64,000 nt of DNA from Streptomyces longisporoflavus (GCF_014649775.1 NZ_BMTR01000010.1:282888-346887); one strand, 5' to 3'. Positions 1 through 8,763 are shown, numbered from the stretch's first letter. Notes: generated from the letters alone by a model not told the origin. Program-made: numbers and translations.

Positions 1-734
1 CTCTGGCGACCCAGCTCCCGCACGCCGTGGGGCTCGCGCACGCCGCCCGCCTGAAGGGTGACGACGTGGTGGCGCTCGCCATGGTCGGCGACGGCGGCAC
101 CAGCGAGGGCGACTTCCACGAGGCGCTGAACTTCGCGGCCGTCTGGCGGGCGCCCGTCGTGTTCCTGGTGCAGAACAACGGCTTCGCGATCTCCGTGCCG
201 CTCGACAAGCAGACGGCCGCCCCGTCCCTGGCCCACAAGGCAGTGGGGTACGGAATGCCGGGACGTCTGGTGGACGGCAACGACGCGGCCGCGGTGCACG
301 AGGTGCTGAGCGAAGCGGTGTCCCGCGCGCGTGAGGGCGGCGGCCCCACACTCGTCGAAGCGGTGACGTACCGCATGGAAGCCCACACGAACGCCGATGA
401 CGCCACGCGCTACCGCGGGGACGCCGAGGTCGAGGCCTGGCGCGACCACGACCCGATCCTTCTCCTGGAACGAGAGCTGACCGAGCGCGGGCTCCTGGAC
501 GAGGACCGGACGCGGGCGGTCCGCTACGACGCCGAGGCCATGGCGGCCGATCTGCGTGAACGCATGAACAGGGACCCCGACCTCGACCCCATGGACCTCT
601 TCGGCCATGTGTACGCCGAGCAGACCAGTCAACTGCGCGAGCAGGCGGCTCAGTTGCGGGCCGAGCTGGAGGCGTCGGCCGAAGAGGGTGCAGAAGGCGC
701 GGGCGGCGCGGACGGCGAGGAGAGCGGGCGATGA
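1..734 (+). CDS. bkdA: Branched-chain 2-oxo acid dehydrogenase E1 alpha subunit (5' end outside window)
   Basis: Thiamine-diphosphate-dependent decarboxylase subunit of the branched-chain keto-acid dehydrogenase complex, which makes isobutyryl-, isovaleryl- and 2-methylbutyryl-CoA from valine, leucine and isoleucine catabolism. The frame is open from the first bases (LATQLPHAVGLAHAA), so only the C-terminal 240 or so residues are present. The TPP motif is visible: GDGGTSEGDF followed about 30 residues later by QNN. The stop overlaps the E1 beta start as ATGA. A second, complete E1 alpha lies at 15552-16730. The bkd assignment over pyruvate dehydrogenase rests on the E1alpha-E1beta-E2 order and the paired clusters. 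The C-terminus ends in a short Ala/Glu/Gly-rich tail. Confidence 0.88.
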   Translation, partial: LATQLPHAVGLAHAARLKGDDVVALAMVGDGGTSEGDFHEALNFAAVWRAPVVFLVQNNGFAISVPLDKQTAAPSLAHKAVGYGMPGRLVDGNDAAAVHEVLSEAVSRAREGGGPTLVEAVTYRMEAHTNADDATRYRGDAEVEAWRDHDPILLLERELTERGLLDEDRTRAVRYDAEAMAADLRERMNRDPDLDPMDLFGHVYAEQTSQLREQAAQLRAELEASAEEGAEGAGGADGEESGR

Positions 735-1759
735 GCACGGTCGCGGCGGAACGAGCCGCCAAGAAGGCAGCCAAACCGGCCACCATGGCGCAGGCGCTCG
801 GGCGCGCGCTGCGTGACTCCTTGGCCGAGGACCCCACCGTGCACGTCCTCGGAGAGGACGTCGGGGTGCTGGGCGGAGTCTTCCGGGTGACCGACGGACT
901 CACCAAGGAGTTCGGCGAGGACCGCTGCACGGACACGCCGCTCGCCGAGGCGGGCATCCTGGGTACGGCCGTCGGCATGGCGATGTACGGGCTGCGGCCC
1001 GTCGTCGAGATGCAGTTCGACGCCTTCGCCTACCCCGCCTTCGAGCAGCTGATCTCCCACGTGGCACGGATGCGCAACCGCACGCAGGGCGCGATGCCGC
1101 TGCCCATCACGGTGCGTGTGCCCTACGGCGGCGGCATCGGCGGCGTCGAGCACCACAGCGACTCCTCCGAGGCGTACTACATGGCGACTCCGGGGCTCCA
1201 TGTCGTCACGCCCGCCACGGTCGCCGACGCCTATGGCCTGCTGCGGGCCTCCATCGCCTCCGACGATCCGGTCGTCTTCCTGGAGCCCAAGCGCCTCTAC
1301 TGGTCCAAGGCCGACTGGAACCCGGACGCACCGCAGGCCGTTGAACCCATAGGCAGGGCAGTGGTCCGGCGCACCGGGCGTAGCGCCACCCTCCTCACGT
1401 ACGGTCCCTCCGTTCCCGTCTGCATGGAGGCCGCGGAGGCGGCGGTCGCCGAGGGGTGGGACCTCGAAGTCGTGGACCTGCGCTCCCTCGTGCCCTTCGA
1501 CGACGAGACAGTGGCCGCTTCCGTGCGGCGGACCGGGCGCGCGGTCGTCGTGCACGAGTCGAACGGCTTCGGAGGGCCCGGCGGGGAGATCGCCGCTCGC
1601 GTCACGGAGCGGTGCTTCCATCACCTGGAGGCGCCGGTCCTGCGCGTCGCGGGGTTCGACATCCCGTATCCGCCGCCGATGCTGGAGCGGCACCATCTGC
1701 CGGGCGTGGACCGGATCCTGGACGCGGTCGCGCGGTTGCAGTGGGAGGCGGGCAGCTGA
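731..1759 (+). CDS. bkdB: Branched-chain 2-oxo acid dehydrogenase E1 beta subunit
   Basis: Pairs with the upstream E1 alpha to form the alpha2beta2 decarboxylase. The 342-residue length is normal for the family. It has the transketolase pyrimidine-binding half (LGEDVGVLGGVFRVTDGL, then TDTPLAEAGI and PYGGGIGG-EHHS) and the C-terminal transketolase domain ending in the family-typical APVLRVAGFDIPYPPP. The ATG overlaps the E1 alpha stop and its TGA overlaps the E2 ATG at 1759, so the three genes are translationally coupled. It is closely similar in motif content to the second E1 beta at 16733-17713. Confidence 0.93.
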   Translation: MSTVAAERAAKKAAKPATMAQALGRALRDSLAEDPTVHVLGEDVGVLGGVFRVTDGLTKEFGEDRCTDTPLAEAGILGTAVGMAMYGLRPVVEMQFDAFAYPAFEQLISHVARMRNRTQGAMPLPITVRVPYGGGIGGVEHHSDSSEAYYMATPGLHVVTPATVADAYGLLRASIASDDPVVFLEPKRLYWSKADWNPDAPQAVEPIGRAVVRRTGRSATLLTYGPSVPVCMEAAEAAVAEGWDLEVVDLRSLVPFDDETVAASVRRTGRAVVVHESNGFGGPGGEIAARVTERCFHHLEAPVLRVAGFDIPYPPPMLERHHLPGVDRILDAVARLQWEAGS

Positions 1760-3318
1760 TGGCGCAGGTGCTTGAGTTCAAGCTGCCCGACCTCGGTGAA
1801 GGGCTCACGGAGGCGGAGATCACCCGCTGGCTCGTGCAGGTCGGCGATGTCGTCGCCGTGGACCAGCCCGTCGTCGAGGTGGAGACGGCCAAGGCCATGG
1901 TCGAGGTGCCCTGTCCGTACGGAGGCGTGGTGACGGCCCGCTTCGGCGATGAGGGCACGGAACTGCCGGTGGGGGCGCCGCTTTTGACGGTCGCTGTCGG
2001 CGCTGCGGCCGGGGATGCGGGTGCGGCTGCGAGTGGAAAGCCGGGTGCGGCTCCGAGCGGAGACCCCGGTGCGGATCTGAGCGGAGACCTGGGTGCGGCC
2101 CCGGAGGAGCCTGCCGAGCGGGCTTTGCAGGCGGCTGGCGCCGAGGAGTCCTCCGGCAATGTCCTGGTCGGGTACGGCACGGCCGCGGCGCCCGCGCGGC
2201 GCAGGAGGGTGCGGGCGGCGGGTTCCGTCACACAGTTCACCCCGAAGCCCGCCGCGCGGCCCGTCACCGCGAAGCAGCCGCCGCAGACGCGAGGCCTCGC
2301 CGGAGTGTCTGCTGAAGCGACCGGCTCGGGCGCCCTCCCGCACGCGGACGGCCCGATCCCGGTGATCTCGCCCCTCGTACGGAAGCTGGCCCGTGAGAAC
2401 GGCGTGGAGCTGCGGGAGTTGACGGGCTCGGGCCCGGACGGGCTGATCATGCGGGCAGACGTGGAGCGGGCCATCGCGGCGGAGCCGGCGTCCGTGAACG
2501 GGGCCACGGCGGCCACGCTCCCGTCGGCGCCGGCGCCGACGCATCCGCCCGTGCATTCGCCCGCGCCTTCTTCGGCACCTGCGAGTGATGAGCAGCGCGG
2601 CGTCTCGGCGGGGGCGGAAGTCCGCCACTCGCTGACCGGCATCAGGGGCCTCGTCGCGGACAAGATGTCCCGCAGCAGGCGCGAGATACCGGAGGCCACC
2701 TGCTGGGTCGACGCCGACGCGACGGAACTGCTCGCGGCGCGCACCGCGATGAACGCCGCCGGGAAGGCGGGTGGCGACGGGCGGAAGATCTCGCTGCTCG
2801 CGCTGTTCGCCCGTATCAGCGTGGCGGCCCTGGCCCGCTATCCGATGCTCAACTCGACCGTGGACATGGAAGCGCGCGAGGTGGTGCAGCTCGCCGACGT
2901 GCACCTCGGCTTCGCCGCGCAGACCGATCGGGGCCTGGTCGTGCCCGTGGTCAGGAACGCGAACACGCGGACCACCGACGAGGTCAACGCCGAGCTGGTC
3001 CGGCTCACGGAGGCCGCGCGGGACGGGAGGCTGACGCCGGCGCAGCTGACGGGCGGCACATTCACGCTGAACAACTACGGCGTGTTCGGGGTCGACGGCT
3101 CCACGCCGATCATCAATCACCCCGAGGCGGCCATGCTCGGCGTGGGCAGGATCGTGCCCAAGCCATGGGTTCACCAGGGCGAGTTGGCGGTACGGCACGT
3201 CGTGCAGCTTTCGCTCACCTTCGATCACCGGGTGTGCGACGGCGGTACGGCCGGCGGGTTCCTGCGGTTCGTGGCGGACTGCGTGGAGCAGCCGGCGGTG
3301 CTACTGCGGGCGGTGTGA
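1759..3318 (+). CDS. bkdC: Branched-chain 2-oxo acid dehydrogenase E2 (lipoamide acyltransferase)
   Basis: Core acyltransferase of the complex, 519 residues. I chose the ATG at 1759 because it overlaps the E1 beta stop and gives a standard N-terminus (MAQVLEFKLPDLGEG). Domains: one lipoyl domain (about 1-78) with the lipoylated Lys45 in VETAKAM; a long Ala/Pro/Gly linker; a peripheral-subunit-binding domain (about 230-270, ISPLVRKLARENGVEL); a second linker; and the catalytic domain ending in FDHRVCDGG with active-site His490 and Asp494. No dihydrolipoyl dehydrogenase (E3) gene follows, so E3 must be supplied from elsewhere. Confidence 0.93.
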   Translation: MAQVLEFKLPDLGEGLTEAEITRWLVQVGDVVAVDQPVVEVETAKAMVEVPCPYGGVVTARFGDEGTELPVGAPLLTVAVGAAAGDAGAAASGKPGAAPSGDPGADLSGDLGAAPEEPAERALQAAGAEESSGNVLVGYGTAAAPARRRRVRAAGSVTQFTPKPAARPVTAKQPPQTRGLAGVSAEATGSGALPHADGPIPVISPLVRKLARENGVELRELTGSGPDGLIMRADVERAIAAEPASVNGATAATLPSAPAPTHPPVHSPAPSSAPASDEQRGVSAGAEVRHSLTGIRGLVADKMSRSRREIPEATCWVDADATELLAARTAMNAAGKAGGDGRKISLLALFARISVAALARYPMLNSTVDMEAREVVQLADVHLGFAAQTDRGLVVPVVRNANTRTTDEVNAELVRLTEAARDGRLTPAQLTGGTFTLNNYGVFGVDGSTPIINHPEAAMLGVGRIVPKPWVHQGELAVRHVVQLSLTFDHRVCDGGTAGGFLRFVADCVEQPAVLLRAV

Positions 3319-3410
3319 GGAGGCGCGGGGGCGGGGGTGCCCGGGGTTGCGGAGGTGCGGGGTGGGGTGGGAGCAGGCGCGGGGCAGTGGTTGTGACCCC
3401 GGCGCGGTGA

Positions 3411-3452
3411 TGTGAGTGCCCGTACAGGCGGTGTGAGTCGCCGTACAGAGGG
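3411..3452 (+). repeat. 21-bp tandem direct repeat upstream of mobA-like gene
   Basis: Two adjacent units, 3411-3431 and 3432-3452, share TGTGAGT..CCGTACAG.. with five mismatches. They sit 36 bp upstream of the mobA-like start in the only intergenic space between the bkd operon and the molybdenum-cofactor genes. The position suits an activator or repressor site, but I know of no matching regulator. Confidence 0.5.
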
Positions 3453-3487
3453 GTGGCATTGATCCTTCGTGCGCCCATACTCGGGGG

Positions 3488-4639
3488 ATGACCGCGCAGA
3501 GGGCTCCGGGTGGCGCCGTATCCGCCGCCTCGAACGCCGCCCCGACCGATGCCCCCACCGAAGCCCCTCCCGATGTTCGGCACGGCGATCGGAACGCCGG
3601 TCCGTACGACGATCCGGACGTCGATCAGTACGACGCCGTGGTGCTCGCCGGCGGTGGCGCCAGGCGGCTCGGCGGTGCGGACAAGCCCGGCGTGCGGGTG
3701 GGCGGCCGGGCGCTGCTCGACCGGGTGCTCGGCGCCTGTTCCGCGGCGGGCACCACGGTGGTCGTCGCCGGACCGCGCCCGACCGCCCGCCCCGTGGTGT
3801 GGGCCAGGGAGGAACCCGCCGGTGCGGGGCCGCTCGCCGCGCTCGACGCGGGGCTTCGGCGTACGGGAGCGGAGCAGGTGGTGGTGCTCTCCGCCGATCT
3901 GCCGTTCCTGGAGGAGCGGACGGTCCGGAGTCTGCTCGCCGCGCTGCGGGAGAGCGGCGCGGACGGCGCGGTGCTGAGGGACCCCGGCGGCCGGGACCAG
4001 CCACTGGTCGCGGCCTACCGCAGCGCCTCGCTGAAGCGGGAGATGGCGCTGCTCGCCGCCGGACACGACGGCCTGATGGGGCTTCCGCTGCGGTCGCTCA
4101 CCGCGCGGCTCGAACTCACCAGGGTCGCCGACCCCGTCGCGTCCTTCGACTGCGACACCTGGGACGACATCGCCGCCGCACGGGCGCGGATCAGGGAGCA
4201 TGGGCACGTGTTGGATGAATGGATTTCCGCAGTCAAGGACGAACTGGGCATCGAGCTCGACGTCGACACCGGCCTTCTGCTCGACCTCGCCCGCGACGCC
4301 GCACACGGCGTGGCCAGGCCTGCGGCTCCGCTGACCACCTTCCTGGTGGGGTACGCGGCGGCGCGGGCCGCGGAGGGCGGCGGGCCCGGGGCGGTGGCCG
4401 AAGCCGCCCGCAAGGCAGCGGCGTTGGCCACGCGGTGGGCGGAGGAGGGCGGGGCTGACGCTGCGGTCGGCGGGACGCCGGGCGCCGTTCCTGGCGGGGC
4501 GCCGGGTGCCGCGCGCGGTGAGGCGTCCGGTGCCGTTTCTGATGTGGCGCCGCAGGCTGGTCGTCCCGGCCCGGGGCAGGACGCGCGGGGCGACGTGCGG
4601 TCGGACGTTGAGGGCAACACGCGGCCGGACGCCGGATGA
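3488..4639 (+). CDS. mobA: MobA-like nucleotidyltransferase with C-terminal DUF6457 domain
   Basis: Likely molybdenum cofactor guanylyltransferase (GTP plus molybdopterin cofactor to the dinucleotide form), 383 residues. The MobA signature VVLAGGGARRLGGADK lies at about residues 51-66, later LSADLPFLEE matches the metal-binding Asp region, and FDCDTWDDIAAA is the usual end of the catalytic domain. A fused DUF6457-type region (about 245-310, DEWISAVKDELGIELD) follows, and the last 75 residues are low-complexity Gly/Ala/Pro. The gene overlaps moeA by 4 bp (ATGA), supporting a Moco role. A G-run directly before ATG 3488 is too close for a good ribosome site, so the mRNA may be leaderless. It could be another NTP transferase of the same fold. 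Confidence 0.8.
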   Translation: MTAQRAPGGAVSAASNAAPTDAPTEAPPDVRHGDRNAGPYDDPDVDQYDAVVLAGGGARRLGGADKPGVRVGGRALLDRVLGACSAAGTTVVVAGPRPTARPVVWAREEPAGAGPLAALDAGLRRTGAEQVVVLSADLPFLEERTVRSLLAALRESGADGAVLRDPGGRDQPLVAAYRSASLKREMALLAAGHDGLMGLPLRSLTARLELTRVADPVASFDCDTWDDIAAARARIREHGHVLDEWISAVKDELGIELDVDTGLLLDLARDAAHGVARPAAPLTTFLVGYAAARAAEGGGPGAVAEAARKAAALATRWAEEGGADAAVGGTPGAVPGGAPGAARGEASGAVSDVAPQAGRPGPGQDARGDVRSDVEGNTRPDAG

Positions 4640-6153
4640 GTGGGCGGCCCGCGCCGGACGCCGAGCTCGACGAAGCTCTCGCCCTGGTGAACGACGACCA
4701 TGACCGCAGGACCGGTAGGCGCACTGCCGGGGCGCCCGGGGGCGGCGACCTTCGGGGCGCCTCGGTCACCTCGACCGCCTCGGCTGACTCGGATGCCCCA
4801 CGGCCCGACGCCCCGCCCCAGCCTCCGTCAGGGCCTGCGGCCCCCGACACGCCGCCCGTCACAGCCGCCCCCGCAACCGGGCACACCGGCGCGAGTGGCT
4901 CCCGCGCCCCTGCCTCCACCAGCCAGACCAAGCACCGCGACACCACCACCCCCTGGCCCGCCGCCCGCACCGTTGCCGGGCGCGCCCCGGGGAACAGCCT
5001 CTCCGCGCGTTCCGCAGTTCCGCTCGGGCAAGCGCTGGGTCTCGTTCTTGCCGCGCCGCTGGTCGCCCTCACCGATCTGCCCTCCTTCGACACCTCCGCG
5101 ATGGACGGCTGGGTCGTTGCCGGGCCGGGTCCCTGGGATGTACGGGCCGACGGAATTCTTGCCGGGCACGGGCAACCCGGCCCGCTCTCCGACGGCGAAG
5201 CCGTGCGGATCGCGACCGGGGCCCGCATTCCGCAGGAGGCCACCGCCGTCATCCGCAGCGAGCACGGGCTCGTCGACGACAAGGGGCGCCTGCATCCCCG
5301 GCATGACGTCACACAAGGTCAGGACATCCGGCCGCGTGGCCAGGAGTGCCGCTCCGGTGACCAACTCCTGCCGCGCGGCACCCTGGTGACCCCGGTGGTG
5401 CTCGGGCTCGCGGCAGCCGCCGGGTACGACGAGCTGTCCGTGGTCCCGCGGCCCACGGCCGAAGTGCTGATCCTGGGCGACGAGTTGCTGACCGAGGGGC
5501 TCCCCCACGAGGGCCTCATCCGTGACGCGCTCGGGCCGATGCTGCCGCCCTGGCTGCGCTCTCTCGGTGCGGAAGTCATCGCCGTGCGCAGGCTCGGTGA
5601 CGACGCCGAGGTGCTCCATCAGGCGATCACCACCTCGTCCGCCGACCTCATCGTCACTACCGGCGGCACTGCGTCAGGCCCGGTCGACCACGTTCACCCG
5701 ATCTTGCGCCGCATCGGTGCCGAACTCCTCGTGGACGGCGTGGCAGTACGCCCCGGGCACCCCATGCTGCTCGCCCGCATCCGCCCCGATCAGCACCTCG
5801 TCGGCCTGCCCGGCAATCCGCTCGCCGCGGTCTCCGGTCTGCTGACCCTGGCCGAGCCCCTGCTGCGTACGCTCTCGGGGCGCCCGGCCCCGTCGCCGTA
5901 CGCCGCCGTTCTGCGCGAGGACGTGCACGGGCATCCGCACGACACCCGGCTCGTCCCCGTCACCCTCCGCGCCGACCACGCCGTGCCGCTGCACTACAAC
6001 GGCCCGGCCATGTTGCGCGGGATCGCGGTGGCCGATGGCCTCGCGGTCGTTCCGCCGGGCGGTGGGCGGCGAGGTCAGGAGCTGGAGGTCCTCGACCTCC
6101 CGTGGGCCGGGCCTGACCTGCTCACCGACTCGGCCGGGGAGTGTTTCACGTGA
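4636..6153 (+). CDS. moeA: Molybdopterin molybdenumtransferase MoeA
   Basis: Inserts molybdate into adenylylated molybdopterin in the cytosol. The protein has 505 residues. Recognisable MoeA blocks: LTDLPSFDTSAMDGWVVAGPG (about 153-173), VRIATGARIPQEATAVI, RPRGQE, then the MoCF-binding motif ILGDEL..GLIRDA and TTGGTASGP, and VGLPGNPLAAVSG. About 110 residues of Ala/Pro/Thr-rich sequence precede the first conserved block, longer than in typical MoeA. Start ATG 4636 overlaps the mobA stop. The 3' end overlaps the potassium-channel start by 13 bp, and the parS palindrome spans that overlap. Confidence 0.92.
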   Translation: MSGRPAPDAELDEALALVNDDHDRRTGRRTAGAPGGGDLRGASVTSTASADSDAPRPDAPPQPPSGPAAPDTPPVTAAPATGHTGASGSRAPASTSQTKHRDTTTPWPAARTVAGRAPGNSLSARSAVPLGQALGLVLAAPLVALTDLPSFDTSAMDGWVVAGPGPWDVRADGILAGHGQPGPLSDGEAVRIATGARIPQEATAVIRSEHGLVDDKGRLHPRHDVTQGQDIRPRGQECRSGDQLLPRGTLVTPVVLGLAAAAGYDELSVVPRPTAEVLILGDELLTEGLPHEGLIRDALGPMLPPWLRSLGAEVIAVRRLGDDAEVLHQAITTSSADLIVTTGGTASGPVDHVHPILRRIGAELLVDGVAVRPGHPMLLARIRPDQHLVGLPGNPLAAVSGLLTLAEPLLRTLSGRPAPSPYAAVLREDVHGHPHDTRLVPVTLRADHAVPLHYNGPAMLRGIAVADGLAVVPPGGGRRGQELEVLDLPWAGPDLLTDSAGECFT

Positions 6154-7262
6154 AACTTCCCGGCCATGACGCCATCGCCCGGCACCCCGACGAACACCTG
6201 GTGACCCACCGGATCAAGCTGCCCCGCCGGGTGGTCGAGCGGCCCCTGCGGCAGGTGGGCAAGCGGCTGCTCATGGCGCTCGCGGTGCTCGCCCTGACGA
6301 CCTTCATCGTCTACATCGACCGCGGCGGCTACCACGACAACTCGGACGATCGGCTCGACTTCCTCGACGCCGCCTACTACTCCACCGTCACGCTCTCGAC
6401 CACCGGTTACGGCGACATCGTGCCGTACAGCGACAGCGCGCGGCTCTGCAACATTCTCCTGATCACGCCGCTGCGCGTGCTCTTTCTGATCATCCTGGTC
6501 GGCACCACACTCGAAGTACTGACGGAACGTACGCGCGAGGAATGGCGTCTGAACCGCTGGAGGTCCAACTTGCGTGAACACACCGTGGTCGTCGGCTTCG
6601 GCACGAAGGGCCGCTCCGCGATCCAGACCGTCTGCGCGACCGGTCTGAAGCCCGAGCAGATCGTGGTGGTCGACCCGAGCGCGAAGGTCGTCGACGCCGC
6701 CACAGCGGAGGGGTATGCGGGCGTCATCGGCGACGCGACGCGCAGCGATGTGCTGCTCCGCGCCGAGGTGCAGCGCGCCCGGCAGATCATCATCGCGACC
6801 CAGCGTGACGACACCGCGGTCCTGGTCACGCTGACCGCCCGGCAGATGAACCGCGGGGCGAAGATCGTTGCCGCGGTGCGTGAGGAGGAGAACGCGCCAC
6901 TGCTGCGTCAGTCCGGCGCTGACGCGGTGATCACCAGCGCCAGTGCGGCGGGACGGCTGCTCGGTCTCTCCGTGCTCAGCCCCAGCGCGGGCATGGTCAT
7001 GGAGGACCTGATCCAGCAGGGCAGCGGGCTCGATCTCGTGGAGCGGCCGGTGATAAAGGCCGAGGTGGGGATGGGCGTCCGCGAGACGGACGACCTCGTG
7101 GTGAGTGTCGTACGCGGGCATCGGGTCCTCGGATACGACGATCCTGCCGTAGGAAAGCTGCAGTTGATGGACCGTCTGATCACCATCGTGCGCGCGACGC
7201 CGACGTCCCCGATGGCCCCGGACGCCAAGTCGAACCCGCCGCGCGGGGGGCTGCGTACGTAG
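6141..7262 (+). CDS. Two-TM potassium channel with RCK (TrkA-N) domain
   Basis: Inner-membrane K+-selective channel subunit, 373 residues. TM1 is at about 42-60, the pore loop carries the selectivity filter TTGYGD (87-92), TM2 is at about 105-125, and a cytosolic RCK/TrkA-N Rossmann domain (about 145-290) starts VVVGFGTKGRSA with the GxGxxG nucleotide-binding turn, followed by a TrkA-C-like end. GTG 6141 and GTG 6150 are both possible starts and both lie in the parS palindrome; the overlap with moeA implies cotranscription. The last 15 or so codons (KSNPPRGGLRT) are made of the first units of the 33-bp repeat array that continues downstream. Confidence 0.88.
   Translation: MFHVKLPGHDAIARHPDEHLVTHRIKLPRRVVERPLRQVGKRLLMALAVLALTTFIVYIDRGGYHDNSDDRLDFLDAAYYSTVTLSTTGYGDIVPYSDSARLCNILLITPLRVLFLIILVGTTLEVLTERTREEWRLNRWRSNLREHTVVVGFGTKGRSAIQTVCATGLKPEQIVVVDPSAKVVDAATAEGYAGVIGDATRSDVLLRAEVQRARQIIIATQRDDTAVLVTLTARQMNRGAKIVAAVREEENAPLLRQSGADAVITSASAAGRLLGLSVLSPSAGMVMEDLIQQGSGLDLVERPVIKAEVGMGVRETDDLVVSVVRGHRVLGYDDPAVGKLQLMDRLITIVRATPTSPMAPDAKSNPPRGGLRT
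6142..6157. other. parS centromere site
   Basis: The perfect 14-bp palindrome GTTTCACGTGAAAC occupies 6143-6156, in TGTTTCACGTGAAACT. This matches the ParB-binding parS consensus TGTTTCACGTGAAACA at 15 of 16 positions. In Streptomyces, parS sites cluster around oriC. It lies across the last codons of moeA and the first codons of the K+ channel gene, so it is constrained by two reading frames. I saw no second copy in the window. Confidence 0.9.
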
Positions 7263-7660
7263 GCCATGTCTGCCGCGCGGCGGACACGTTCTTAGGTCGG
7301 ATCCGCTGCGCGGCGGACGCGTTCGTAAGTCGGGTCCGCTGCGCGGGCGCTGCGTTCGTAGGTCGGATCCGCCGGGCGGCTGGTCTGCGCGAGTGGGCCA
7401 AGTTCACCACTGCGACCTGCGACCTGCGGCTTGAGGCTTGCGGTCTGCGGCCGCAGGCCGAACCCGCCACGCGGCACTCCGCGCACGTATGCCGATCGCT
7501 CCATGCACGCCCCGCTTACGCAGGCCGAACCTGCCGAGCAACGCCCCGCGTGTAAGCCGATCCCGTCACGCAACGCCCCGCGTACCCCGCCCGCCCCCGC
7601 CACGCCGCACTCCGCGTGCCTAGGTCGCTTCCGCCACGCGGCGACCCGCGCACGTAATCG
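7215..7660. repeat. Degenerate 33-bp tandem repeat array with small hairpins
   Basis: Clear 33-bp units lie at 7281-7313, 7314-7346 and 7347-7379 (core GGTCGGATCCGCTGCGCGG). Weaker units lie upstream at 7215-7247 and 7248-7280, inside the end of the K+ channel gene, and downstream at about 7455, 7489, 7522, 7555 and 7622. Most units contain a short inverted repeat such as TCCGC-N6-GCGGA or CCGC-N3-GCGG. A non-repetitive stretch occupies 7380-7454. No gene is recognisable in 7263-7696. Confidence 0.7.
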
Positions 7661-7696
7661 GACCGGGTGGAATTTGCAGAGAGTAGCCTCGCCCGC

Positions 7697-8674
7697 ATGC
7701 ATGCGATCACGATCCCCGAAGCCGGTGGACCCGAAGCGCTCGTATGGGCCGAGGTCCCCGATCCCGTACCCGGTGAGGGTGAGGTGCTGGTCGACGTCGT
7801 GGCCAGCGCCGTGAACCGCGCCGATCTGCTCCAGCGCCAGGGCTTCTACAACCCCCCGCCCGGCTCGTCCCCGTATCCGGGTCTCGAATGCGCGGGCCGC
7901 GTCACCGACATCGGCCCCGGCGTCTCCGGCTGGCAGATCGGCGACGAGGTGTGCGCGCTGCTCGCCGGCGGCGGCTACGCCGAACAGGTCGTCGTCCCCG
8001 CGGGGCAGCTGCTGCCCGTGCCCGACGGCGTCGACCTCGTCACGGCGGCCGCGCTGCCCGAGGTGACGGCGACGGTCTGGTCCAACGTCTTCATGATCTC
8101 CCACCTCCGCCCCGGCGAGACGCTCCTCGTGCACGGCGGCTCCAGTGGCATCGGCACCATGGCGATCCAGCTGGCCAAGGCCGTCGGCGCCACGGTGGCG
8201 GTCACGGCGGGCAGCAAGGTGAAGCTCGACTTCTGCTCCGAGCTCGGCGCGGACATCCTCATCAACTACCGCGAGCAGGACTTCGTCGAGGAGATCAAGA
8301 AAGCCACGGACGGCGCGGGCGCGGACGTCATCCTCGACAACATGGGCGCCAAGTACCTGGACCGGAACGTGCAGTCCCTCGCGACCAGCGGCCGTCTCGC
8401 GATCATCGGTATGCAGGGCGGCGTCAAGGGCGAGCTGAACATCGCCACGCTCCTGAACAAGCGCGCCGCCGTCACCGCGACCTCCCTGCGCGGCCGTCCC
8501 GCCGGGGAGAAGGCAACGATCGTCGCGGCGGTGCGCGAGCACGTCTGGCCGCTCCTTGGCGCGGGCCACGTGCGCCCGATCGTCGACCAGACCATCCCGA
8601 TGAGTGACGCGGCCGCCGCCCATCGCGTACTGGAGGAGAGCTCGCACATCGGAAAGGTGCTGCTCGTTCGCTAG
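7697..8674 (+). CDS. NAD(P)H-quinone oxidoreductase (PIG3/QOR-like, MDR superfamily)
   Basis: Zinc-free medium-chain dehydrogenase that probably reduces quinones with NADPH, 325 residues. It opens MHAITIPEAGGPEAL, has the GroES-like fold with NRADLLQRQGFYNPPPG (a PIG3-type signature, about 45-60) and the Rossmann motif LVHGGSSGIGTMAIQLAK. No structural-zinc cysteine cluster is visible. I preferred ATG 7697 over the in-frame GTG ten codons earlier because homologues begin at MHAI. The flanks are repeat-rich: the 33-bp array ends just upstream, and the stop codon lies in a 22-bp duplicated unit (8670-8691 and 8692-8713). Confidence 0.88.
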   Translation: MHAITIPEAGGPEALVWAEVPDPVPGEGEVLVDVVASAVNRADLLQRQGFYNPPPGSSPYPGLECAGRVTDIGPGVSGWQIGDEVCALLAGGGYAEQVVVPAGQLLPVPDGVDLVTAAALPEVTATVWSNVFMISHLRPGETLLVHGGSSGIGTMAIQLAKAVGATVAVTAGSKVKLDFCSELGADILINYREQDFVEEIKKATDGAGADVILDNMGAKYLDRNVQSLATSGRLAIIGMQGGVKGELNIATLLNKRAAVTATSLRGRPAGEKATIVAAVREHVWPLLGAGHVRPIVDQTIPMSDAAAAHRVLEESSHIGKVLLVR

Positions 8675-8713
8675 CGCGGAAACCCGTGTCTGCTGGGGCG
8701 GGAACCCGTCTCC
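8670..8713 (+). repeat. 22-bp direct repeat overlapping a stop codon
   Basis: Unit 8670-8691 starts GCTAGCGCGG and contains the oxidoreductase TAG. Unit 8692-8713 starts GCTGGGGCGG and shares the AACCCGT block. Looser related sequence continues to about 8765. Confidence 0.5.
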
Positions 8714-8723
8714 GCCAGCGCGG

Positions 8724-8763
8724 GCGGAAGCCAGTGTTCGCTACGGCGGGCACTGGCTTCCGC
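8724..8763 (+). terminator. Hairpin terminator after quinone oxidoreductase
   Basis: A perfect 13-bp inverted repeat, GCGGAAGCCAGTG (8724-8736) and CACTGGCTTCCGC (8751-8763), has a 14-nt loop. It lies 50 bp after the stop. No T-run follows, as is common in high-GC actinobacteria. Confidence 0.65.
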
